From the NCBI GenBank assembly GCA_964593065.1, contig CAZQGO010000002.1, positions 62,001-126,000 of the forward strand: a stretch of 64,000 nucleotides of DNA. Reading direction: 5' to 3'. Positions within the stretch are counted from its first letter, which is position 1, and every line of letters starts with the position of its first letter. The position numbers and the translations under genes are program-made. Shown one piece after another: positions 57,467-64,000 of the stretch. The DNA comes from CAZQGO01 sp964593065. Lineage in GTDB: Bacteria; Oederibacteriota; JAAXVQ01. A model generated the notes under the pieces. The model did no database searches. It saw only the letters and a program-made list of their open reading frames with translations, and was not told the DNA's origin.

Positions 57467-58750
57467 CTAGCTGCTGCTGATCTTGGCCTGCTGAATGATC
57501 CGCTCCAGCGTTTTGTCGTCCCGCAGGCGGTCGCGGAGATCGTCCCAATGGTCGCTCCGGTCCAAGTAGCTCCGGACGGCCTCCAGGGACTGACGGGAGG
57601 CACGGGCCAGGCGTACCACCTCGCCCTCGATTTCGTCCGGGCTCACTTCCACCTGTTCGAGACGGGCGATCTCCCGCAAGGCCAGGTTGGCCCGCCATTG
57701 CTGCTCCACCAACCCGCGGTGTTCGGTTTTGAACGCATCGGGAGTGGTGCCGCTCTGCTCCCAGGTCCGCCCCTCCCCAATCAGGCGCCGCTCCTGCTCC
57801 TGGACCAGTTTTTCCAATGAACGGTTGATCAGGACTTCCGGGATTTTTGCCTGTGCGGACTTCCCCAGGTGCTGGAGAATCTGTTCCTTCAGGCCACGAC
57901 GGTTCTGCCGTTCCTGTTCGGCGGCCAAATCCTGCCGGACCTGGGCCTTCAATTCGTCCAGGGTGGAGAACTTACCCATTTGCTTGGCGAATTCATCGTC
58001 CAAGGCCGGAGGTTTTTTCTCCTGCACGGCCTTGAGCGTAACCGTGAATTCAACCGTTTTCTCGGCGATGTCGCGCACCGGGTAGTCGGTCGGAAACGTG
58101 ACCGAGAAGGTCTTGCTGTCATTGACCTCCAGACCGGCCACTTGGTTCTCGAAATCCGGCAGGCTGCGCCCGGTCCCCAGCTCCAGGACGTAATTTTCGG
58201 CCTGCGTGCCGGGAACGGTTTTTCCGTCCCGCTTCCCGACCATATCCAGCGTCACGATGTCCCCCAGCCGGCAGGCCCTGGCCTCGACCGGAACCAACAG
58301 CGCGTTTTCCTGCCGCAGCCCCTCCAGCACCTCCTGGATTTGGGCCTCGGTGACCTCGATGTTCCGCTGTTTGAGCTTGAGCCCCTGGTAGTTCCCCACC
58401 TTCACCGGCGGCAGGGTTTCCACGCGCAGCTGGTAGGTCAGGGGCTGCCCGCGGTCCAGGCGCAGATTTTCCACGCGCGGCTGCTGAATGGGAACCGTTT
58501 GGCTTTGGTCCAAAACCTCCTGATAGGAACTTGCGATCAGCCGTTCCAAGACCTGGTCGTGAATTTCCCGGTTGAATTTCTTGGTCACGATTTCTGTCGG
58601 CACCTTGCCTTTACGGAAGCCGGGGAGGGCGGCCGACTTTTGCACCTTTTCCGTGACGGCGTGGAATTGGCGTTCCACCTCCTCCGCCGGCACCGAGACT
58701 TCGAAGACCTTTACAGTTTCCTCCGCAGTTTGCATCCTGAATTCGACCAT
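57467..58750 (-). CDS. tig: trigger factor
   Basis: About 427 residues, ribosome-associated chaperone. The ribosome-binding loop GFRKGKVP is at 44-51, followed by an FKBP-like peptidyl-prolyl isomerase domain (about 150-240) and the helical C-terminal domain. The ATG at 58750 begins 9 bases after the encoded CCA of tRNA-Leu; another ATG at 58735 is possible, and neither has a strong ribosome site. The message probably starts where tRNA-Leu is cut off, giving a nearly leaderless 5' end. Confidence 0.95.
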   Translation of the reverse strand: MVEFRMQTAEETVKVFEVSVPAEEVERQFHAVTEKVQKSAALPGFRKGKVPTEIVTKKFNREIHDQVLERLIASSYQEVLDQSQTVPIQQPRVENLRLDRGQPLTYQLRVETLPPVKVGNYQGLKLKQRNIEVTEAQIQEVLEGLRQENALLVPVEARACRLGDIVTLDMVGKRDGKTVPGTQAENYVLELGTGRSLPDFENQVAGLEVNDSKTFSVTFPTDYPVRDIAEKTVEFTVTLKAVQEKKPPALDDEFAKQMGKFSTLDELKAQVRQDLAAEQERQNRRGLKEQILQHLGKSAQAKIPEVLINRSLEKLVQEQERRLIGEGRTWEQSGTTPDAFKTEHRGLVEQQWRANLALREIARLEQVEVSPDEIEGEVVRLARASRQSLEAVRSYLDRSDHWDDLRDRLRDDKTLERIIQQAKISSS

Positions 58751-58759
58751 GCGCTGAGC

Positions 58760-58844
58760 TGGTGCGAGGGGCGGGACTTGAACCCGCATGCCGGTAGGCA
58801 CTAGATCCTAAATCTAGCGTGTATGCCAATTCCACCACCCTCGC
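58760..58844 (-). tRNA. tRNA-Leu (anticodon TAG)
   Basis: 85 bases including CCA, a class II tRNA with a long variable arm. The acceptor stem GCGAGGG pairs with CCCTCGC, the anticodon stem CTAGA/TCTAG holds loop TTTAGGA, and the variable arm TGCCTACCGGCA and T-loop GTTCAAG are clear. It is followed after 9 bases by tig. Confidence 0.96.
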
Positions 58845-58932
58845 AGTCGAGCCCACCCTCCTTCCCGGACAATTTTGCCGAACATATAATTCCCCCCGGG
58901 GCACACCCAAAAGGTACCTCCGGGGGGAAAAC

Positions 58933-59008
58933 TGGTGGGTGCTACAGGGATCGAACCTGTGGCCCGCTGATTAAGAGTCAGCTGCTCTACCAGCTGAGCT
59001 AAGCACCC
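58933..59008 (-). tRNA. tRNA-Lys (anticodon CTT)
   Basis: 76 bases with encoded CCA. The acceptor stem GGGTGCT/AGCACCC and the anticodon stem GCTGA/TCAGC with loop CTCTTAA are intact. It is the third tRNA of the four-tRNA cluster. With the TTT isoacceptor at 48319 both lysine anticodons occur in this window. A GC-rich stretch with GGGG/CCCC repeats (about 58890-58930) lies between it and tRNA-Leu. Confidence 0.96.
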
Positions 59009-59027
59009 AATTTTTTTAAGGCGAATG

Positions 59028-59103
59028 TGGTGCGCCTGAGACGAATCGAACGTCCGACACACGGCTCCGGAGGCCGTTGCTCTATCCGCTGAGCTACAGG
59101 CGC
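59028..59103 (-). tRNA. tRNA-Arg (anticodon CCG)
   Basis: 76 bases with encoded CCA. The acceptor GCGCCTG pairs with CAGGCGC, and the anticodon stem ACGGC/GCCGT has loop CTCCGGA. Only 3 bases separate it from tRNA-His. Confidence 0.96.
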
Positions 59104-59106
59104 ACT

Positions 59107-59183
59107 TGGGGTGGGCGACGGGACTCGAACCCGCGACTTCCAGGACCACAACCTGGCGCTCTAACCAATTGAGCTACGTCCAC
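59107..59183 (-). tRNA. tRNA-His (anticodon GTG)
   Basis: 77 bases with encoded CCA; a G at 59184 provides the extra G(-1) facing C73, the identity mark of histidine tRNA. The anticodon stem CCAGG/CCTGG holds loop TTGTGGT. The acceptor stem GTGGACG/CGCCCAC has one A-C mismatch at the fifth pair, where most histidine tRNAs have a G-C pair. It is the first gene after the promoter at 59239. Confidence 0.94.
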
Positions 59184-59222
59184 CATGTCCAATGGTTCGT
59201 CTTGCCGAAAAACTAGGCAGAT

Positions 59223-60200
59223 TCACTTCAAGGGCTTAATTTTACGAAAAGATAGGGGTTTGTCAATCTCTTTTCCTGAAACCCCTTGCGGGCTGGCAAC
59301 CTGAAATCTCCGGCAGTGTCCCTTGTCCCGCGACGCGCTCCCCTCGCCTCGGGATCCGGAGCGCATCCGGATAGCCGACCTGACCTTCTCGACCAAGGCC
59401 CGGTAATGGGAACCCTTCCAGTACACCCGGCCGCAAGCGCGGCACAGGTGAAAACGGCGAAAATATCTGCGTGTCCTGGGCGGCAGCCGCGACCACACCC
59501 GCCGCGCGGGAACGGCCATGACCCTGCCATTGCAAGCCAGGCAGCGCGAAAAGGGGCGGTAGGGGCCGCGGGGGGCAAAACGGTGCAGAACCTCGCGCAA
59601 CTGCCGCTCGGGATCGCTGGATCTCAACCACCGGCCGTGCCGGATGAGACTGCGTTTCAAGAGCGCGATATCCCGCGTTAGAACCACGCGTTTTTGCCGG
59701 AGCGCCGCCTGGACGATCTGTTCGTCGGGAAAATCGGCTTGGTAGATCGTATCGAAACCCAGGAGGCGCAAGCCGCGGGCCAATTTGCCCAGATGGCAGT
59801 CGGCCACGAATTTAAGGGTTTTTCGGTTATGGGGCCGCAGCAGGGACCGTCTTGCCCGGCCGCGGGTCCGCCAGGGTTCGGGATAAACCCGGATGCGGTC
59901 ACCGGTGCGCGGCCGGTAGGTCAGGGCCACGGCTCTCCCCTGCGCCAGGACCGTGGCCGTCTCCGTGTGCGGCACACCCACGGCTTCCAGCATGTCTTTT
60001 ACGGCCGGACGTCCGGGCGTGGCATAGACGAAGAACCGTCCCCGCCGGGCCGCGGGCAGGAAGTCGTTCAGCTCCCCGAAAAAACGCAGGCGGACCCGGA
60101 CCTCAGAGGCCGGGGCATTACGCAAGCTCCCGGGTTCGGATCCCCGGCCGACGACGCGCGGACTTTTACCCGCGTCAGGGCCGGGGGTTCCCGTTTTCAT
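59223..60200 (-). CDS. Ub-Mut7-C (PIN-like RNase) domain protein
   Basis: 325 residues. A beta-grasp, ThiS-like domain (about 33-108) precedes a Mut7-C PIN-type domain (about 125-205) with FVADCHLGKLARGLRLLGFDT and VVLTRDIALLKR, which carry the family's acidic residues. A four-Cys zinc ribbon (CLAC ... CRAC) follows. Proteins of this architecture are predicted ribonucleases; the substrate is unknown. The ATG at 60200 overlaps the TolC-like gene by 26 bases, and no good ribosome site is seen. The C-terminal 50 residues are rich in Arg and Ser and look unstructured. Confidence 0.85.
   Translation of the reverse strand: MKTGTPGPDAGKSPRVVGRGSEPGSLRNAPASEVRVRLRFFGELNDFLPAARRGRFFVYATPGRPAVKDMLEAVGVPHTETATVLAQGRAVALTYRPRTGDRIRVYPEPWRTRGRARRSLLRPHNRKTLKFVADCHLGKLARGLRLLGFDTIYQADFPDEQIVQAALRQKRVVLTRDIALLKRSLIRHGRWLRSSDPERQLREVLHRFAPRGPYRPFSRCLACNGRVMAVPARRVWSRLPPRTRRYFRRFHLCRACGRVYWKGSHYRALVEKVRSAIRMRSGSRGEGSASRDKGHCRRFQVASPQGVSGKEIDKPLSFRKIKPLK
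59239..59266 (-). promoter_or_regulatory. strong promoter for the tRNA-tig-clpPX-lon run
   Basis: Minus-strand perfect -35 TTGACA (59261-59266), 16-base spacer, -10 TAAAAT (59239-59244). It lies inside the 3' end of the Mut7-C gene and about 50 bases upstream of tRNA-His. Confidence 0.75.
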
Positions 60201-61596
60201 AGGCGGGACGCGTTCCAGGCGCCACCAGCTGGTCGGTGAGCCGCAGCCATTCCACGTACAGGCGGTTGAGTTCGAGACCGTGGGATATTTTGCCGTAACG
60301 GCTTTGTTCAAGATTGGTCGTGGCGGTAATGACGTCGTTGAGAGTCACGCGCCCGTAGCGGTAATTCCTGATTTCCACGGCCAGAATAGCTTCGGCGCGC
60401 TTGATTTTTTCTTCGGCGATATCCAGGTATTCCTTCTGTTCCGCAATGGCCAGGTACAGGTTGCGCAGGTCGGCGGCCAGCAGGCTCCGTTTGTTCCGCG
60501 TGGTCAGTACGGTCTTCCGACTTGCGATTTTGGAGACCTCGTAGCGGGCCCGCTCCTGTTGCCCGGGCAGGGGCAGATCCACGCTGGCGCCGGCGAATAC
60601 CAGACTGCCCTTGTTATCGAAGACGAAATCCGCGCCGTCGGCGCGGTAGCCGGCGAAAAGTCTGGCCGCCGGCAGCAGCTCGTCCGCGTATTGCGCGAGA
60701 TCCTGGCTTCCCTGCTCCTCCAGCAGGGCCAGAATGCGGTAGGTCCGGCTGTCGCGGGTAAAGGCCTGGTATTCCGACTCGAAGTCCATTTCGGCGTTGC
60801 GGTACTGACCGGGCTCCACCGGGCGCAATTCCTCGTTCTCGGCCAGCGCGAGGGCCTGCCGGATCAGGTTGCCGAGCTGCCGGTATTCGCGCGTGAATGC
60901 CAGGACGTTTTCCCGGTCGGCCAGGACCTGCAGGTGGATCTTGTTCACGTCCGACTGGTCGGCGATTTTATTGGCCTTTTTCTCCTGGATGTTCTGGAGC
61001 AATTTCCGGCTCTCCGAGTAGGAAATTTCCCCGGTTTGTTGCCGGCGCCAGGCGGAATACCAGTCATAGTACAGCTTGATGAGCGAGGCCAGATAGTCCT
61101 CGTAGGCCTCCGTGATCTGATACTCCGCCAGCCGGGTTTCCAGGCCGATGAGCTTGCTCCGGAGGCGGTTGGCCTGGCCGAAGGCGTTTTGGGCGATGGG
61201 CTGCGATACCGCCAGCGTGAAGGCGGAGCGGTACTCATCCACCAGGGCATTCTGCGCCAGCCCGTACTCGGCGGACAGTTCGGTTCCCGCGGCCACGAAA
61301 AGTTTGCTGAGGGAGAGGGAGGCCTCGGGGCCGTCCTTTTCCCCGGTGCCGAGCCGGAAATCATACTGCCCTTTCACGGACAGCAGCAGGTCCGCGGCCG
61401 GCAGTCCCAGCACCGGCCGGTATTGCAGCTGCAATTCGTCGATCAGGATCTGCTGGAAGGCCAGGTCCCGCTGGCAGGCCAGCCGGACGAATTCCTCCAA
61501 GCGGAGCTCCCGGGGGACGGGGGCCTGCGCCGCGGGAGCCGCCGCACAGCAGGCGGCGCCCAACAGCGCTGCCCCCAGAATCAGCACGGGTCGCAT
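60175..61596 (-). CDS. TolC-like outer-membrane efflux protein
   Basis: About 473 residues of the TolC/OEP family: signal peptide (MRPVLILGAALLGAACC...), then two related halves of long helices with short beta strands, ending ...SRYGKISHGLELNRLYVEWLRLTDQ as in many OEP proteins. It should connect the RND pump upstream to the outside. The ATG at 61596 is preferred with GGGGAGGA at a workable distance; a GTG at 61605 would overlap the pump gene as GTGA. A Cys pair in the signal region makes a lipoprotein form possible. Confidence 0.88.
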   Translation of the reverse strand: MRPVLILGAALLGAACCAAAPAAQAPVPRELRLEEFVRLACQRDLAFQQILIDELQLQYRPVLGLPAADLLLSVKGQYDFRLGTGEKDGPEASLSLSKLFVAAGTELSAEYGLAQNALVDEYRSAFTLAVSQPIAQNAFGQANRLRSKLIGLETRLAEYQITEAYEDYLASLIKLYYDWYSAWRRQQTGEISYSESRKLLQNIQEKKANKIADQSDVNKIHLQVLADRENVLAFTREYRQLGNLIRQALALAENEELRPVEPGQYRNAEMDFESEYQAFTRDSRTYRILALLEEQGSQDLAQYADELLPAARLFAGYRADGADFVFDNKGSLVFAGASVDLPLPGQQERARYEVSKIASRKTVLTTRNKRSLLAADLRNLYLAIAEQKEYLDIAEEKIKRAEAILAVEIRNYRYGRVTLNDVITATTNLEQSRYGKISHGLELNRLYVEWLRLTDQLVAPGTRPAYENGNPRP

Positions 61597-61601
61597 GGAC
61601 T

Positions 61602-64000
61602 TCACTCCTCCCCTGCGGGATGGGCCTTGGCCGGGAGCCTCGCCAGCAGCAGGTGGCGCACATCCTGCATCAGGCTGTACAAGCTGGGCACCAGCACGAG
61701 GGTGATCGTCGTGCCGAATAGCAGGCCCCAGGCCAGCGCCAGCATCATCTCGGCCAGCATCGCATCATAGCCGAAGACCCCGTAGGCCGTGGGAAAAATG
61801 GCGGCCACCGTGGTCAGGGTGGTCAGGAGCACGGCCCGCAGGCGGGTCTTGACGATCTGCGCGATCTGATGGTTGCTGAGCTCCCGCCGGCGCATGCGGT
61901 CGAATTCGCGGTCCAGCTTGGCCAGCATGACGATGGAGTCGTTCACCACCACCCCGGCCAGCCCCAGCGCGCCCACGGCCGCAAAAAAACCGTACAGGAA
62001 CATGCCGTGCGCCCAAAAGGCCAGGATGATGCCCACGGCCCCGAAGGGAATGGCCAGCATGATGAGCAGGGGCTTGTACACCGAGTTGAACAACAGGGCA
62101 AGAATGATGTAAATGAAAAAAATCACCAGGATGACGGCGACCTGGAAGTCGCCGCGGGACTCGCGCGTGTCCTTGACTTCGCCGCCGAAGGAAAGGATGG
62201 AACTGGGATAACGGGACATGAGCTCGGGGAAAACCTCGCTCTCGAAATACTCCGCCACCTCCAGCGGGGTCTGCGTGGCGCCTTCCGCCAAATCCGCGTA
62301 AATCCGGGTGGTGCGCTTGCCGTCCAGGCGGTTGATGGCATTGGGGCTCACCAGTTGCTGGATGTCCACGATGTCGAGCAGGGGGACCAGGTAGTTCGCC
62401 TGGTTTTCCACCGGGACGTTGAGCAGGCGCCGGATGTTGTCCTTGGCGCTCTCTTCGGCGGTGATGCGGACGTCGATCTCCTCGTCGCCCTCGGTCAGTT
62501 CGTACAGGACCGTCCCCTCCAGCAGGGCCCGCAGGGTGGACTTGATGCTGACGGGGTTGATGCCCAGGCGTTTGAGCTTGTCCCGCCGCAGGCTGATTTT
62601 GTATTCCGGGTACTGCAGGGGGCGGTCGATCTCGACGCCGGTCAGGGCGGGATATTTTTGCATGGCCGCCGCCACCTGGTCCGTGATGGTCTTGCGGCGG
62701 GCATCATTGTTCTCCTGCACGATCACCTCAATGGGGCTGCCGCTGGCCTGGCCGAACCGCTGCTTCCGAAACGGCAGGACCTCGAGGCCGCTCACGTCGC
62801 GGAGCCGCTTCTCCCATTCCGCGATCAGCTGGTTGACGGACTTCCGGCGCTGCTCCTTGGGAACCAGTTCGATGCGCATGGACATCTTGTTTTCCTCCAC
62901 CGCCCCGCCGCGGTGGCTCTGGGCGATGGCGGAGCGGAACCCGACCACCTCGCGTCCCAGGTAGGGCCGGAAGACGTCGTCGATCTGCCGGGAGAGTTCC
63001 GCCGTCTCATACTTCGTGGCGTCGGCGGGGGCCTTGGCCTCCAGGTGAACGTCCGTGGTTTCTTCGTTGGGAAACATCACGAACTTCATGTGCTGCGTGA
63101 AGACCCAGCCCGCGATCCCCAGCAGCAGCGCGAAGGCCAGGAACACCAGGCCTTTGCGTTTCAACACCCGTTCGATCAGCCGCCCGTACCCGTCCTCCAC
63201 CGCGTGAAACCAGTGCCGGCCCTCTGCGGGCGTTTTCAGCGCTTGCCGCCGGCGGGCAAAATGCCGTTCGAGCAGCGGCCAGGTTCCCAGGGAAAACGCC
63301 ACGCGCAACCAGCGGGGAAACCGCAGATTGAGGTGGGAGGGAAGGATGAAGATCGATTCGAACAGGCTTCCGCCCAGCATCAGGAAGATCACCGGCGGGA
63401 TGAACTTCACCATCTTCCCGAAATGCCCGGAAAAAAAGAACAGCGGAATAAAGGCCACGCAGGTGGTGAGAATGCTGGCGACCACCGGCAGAAAAACGGC
63501 GGCAGTGCCCTTGACCGCGGCCTCCGCGAAGGGCGTCCCCTCCCCCCGCAGGCGGGCCACGTTCTCGGCCACGACGATGGCGTCGTCCACGACCATGCCC
63601 ATGACGATGATGATCGCGGCCAGGGTGATGTTGTTGATGGTGTAGCCCGTGAGCGACAGGAAAATCATGGTGAAACAGAAGGTGAAGGGGATCCCCAGGG
63701 CCACCCACAGGCTGGACTGGAGATCCAGGAAAATCAGGAGCATGATCAGGACCAGGACGAATCCCAGCGCGCCGTTGCTGCCGATCAGGGAGAGGCGGTT
63801 CCGGACGTCCCGCGATTCGTCGTCCAGCAGCACCACCTGCACCGGGGAATTTTTCAGGCTGTTGTGTTTGAATTTTCGAATGGTTTGCCGCACGGACTTC
63901 ATGGCCTGCAGAATGCCGAAGGAGCTGCTCTTGACCACGCGCAGCACGATGGTTTCGTGGCCGTTGATCTTTTGAATCGAGGTGTTCTTCTCATACCCGG
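61602..64000 (-). CDS. RND efflux transporter permease, N-terminus beyond the window
   Basis: About 799 residues are visible and the frame remains open to the edge, so the first part (probably about 230 residues of a usual 1000-1050) is missing. Present are the helix with VVDDAIVVAENVARL carrying the two proton-relay Asp residues, two large periplasmic parts, and the C-terminal helix bundle with VVVNDSIVMLAKLDREFDR. The Lys of the classical relay in the latter helix appears to be Val. An adaptor gene probably lies upstream. Substrates cannot be predicted. Confidence 0.93.
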   Translation of the reverse strand, partial: GYEKNTSIQKINGHETIVLRVVKSSSFGILQAMKSVRQTIRKFKHNSLKNSPVQVVLLDDESRDVRNRLSLIGSNGALGFVLVLIMLLIFLDLQSSLWVALGIPFTFCFTMIFLSLTGYTINNITLAAIIIVMGMVVDDAIVVAENVARLRGEGTPFAEAAVKGTAAVFLPVVASILTTCVAFIPLFFFSGHFGKMVKFIPPVIFLMLGGSLFESIFILPSHLNLRFPRWLRVAFSLGTWPLLERHFARRRQALKTPAEGRHWFHAVEDGYGRLIERVLKRKGLVFLAFALLLGIAGWVFTQHMKFVMFPNEETTDVHLEAKAPADATKYETAELSRQIDDVFRPYLGREVVGFRSAIAQSHRGGAVEENKMSMRIELVPKEQRRKSVNQLIAEWEKRLRDVSGLEVLPFRKQRFGQASGSPIEVIVQENNDARRKTITDQVAAAMQKYPALTGVEIDRPLQYPEYKISLRRDKLKRLGINPVSIKSTLRALLEGTVLYELTEGDEEIDVRITAEESAKDNIRRLLNVPVENQANYLVPLLDIVDIQQLVSPNAINRLDGKRTTRIYADLAEGATQTPLEVAEYFESEVFPELMSRYPSSILSFGGEVKDTRESRGDFQVAVILVIFFIYIILALLFNSVYKPLLIMLAIPFGAVGIILAFWAHGMFLYGFFAAVGALGLAGVVVNDSIVMLAKLDREFDRMRRRELSNHQIAQIVKTRLRAVLLTTLTTVAAIFPTAYGVFGYDAMLAEMMLALAWGLLFGTTITLVLVPSLYSLMQDVRHLLLARLPAKAHPAGEE

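Overview
The window is a GC-rich chromosomal segment from a Gram-negative (diderm) bacterium. Evidence for two membranes is apolipoprotein N-acyltransferase, an LptF/LptG pair, a TolC-like channel with an RND pump, and several predicted outer-membrane barrels. The phylum cannot be fixed from sequence alone. A SprA/Sov-like giant barrel, secreted proteins with C-terminal domains of the 'YNLAGE' (FlgD-like or type IX sorting-like) kind, and a run of stand-alone PilZ proteins suggest an FCB-related or poorly cultivated candidate phylum. Most genes have strong Shine-Dalgarno sites, and sigma70-like promoters with 16-17 bp spacers are easy to find. No insertion sequence, phage or CRISPR array was seen.

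Layout. (1) Positions 1-6.3 kb, minus strand: four paralogous short PilZ proteins and a large unknown outer-membrane protein, preceded by a response-regulator diguanylate cyclase and a membrane protein with a secreted bactofilin-like domain. Positions 1-150 hold no gene that I can support. (2) 6.4-14 kb, minus: coaD followed by a complete Opp-type peptide transporter (substrate-binding lipoprotein, two permeases, two ATPases) with an FAH-family hydrolase embedded, preceded by a ComF-like protein. (3) 14.1-17.4 kb, minus: a small outer-membrane barrel and a secreted beta-helix protein with a sorting-like C-terminus. (4) 17.6-19.7 kb, plus: a two-gene cassette of an HExxH metallopeptidase and an ATP-grasp ligase with overlapping ends. 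(5) 19.7-29.8 kb, minus: a SprA-like giant protein, an FN3-repeat secreted protein, a terminator, then a stand-alone V4R sensor protein and an 80-residue unknown. (6) 29.9-36.8 kb, mostly plus: GT39-like glycosyltransferase, LptF and LptG as an overlapping operon, greA on the minus strand, and a hybrid-sensing histidine kinase without a cognate regulator. (7) 36.8-48.1 kb, minus: one long operon of a TPR protein, a SpoIIE/RsbU-type phosphatase, a STAS antagonist, a STAS/Ig-like/zinc-ribbon/HATPase fusion, a GGDEF protein, an M50-like protease, Lnt, a PfkB kinase and an aminotransferase. (8) 48.3-59.2 kb, minus: tRNA-His, -Arg, -Lys(CTT), -Leu, tig, clpP, clpX, lon, engB, a class V aminotransferase, serA, purA, tRNA-Lys(TTT). 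(9) 59.2-64 kb, minus: an RND pump cut by the window edge, a TolC-like protein and a Ub-Mut7-C protein.

How they fit together. The left end and the 41-46 kb block look like c-di-GMP and partner-switching signalling that controls envelope or surface behaviour. The 14-30 kb block looks like secretion and surface display: the SprA-like barrel is the candidate translocon, and the beta-helix and FN3 proteins are candidate cargo. The tRNA-tig-clpPX-lon block is a housekeeping protein-quality operon that runs on into serine and adenylate synthesis.
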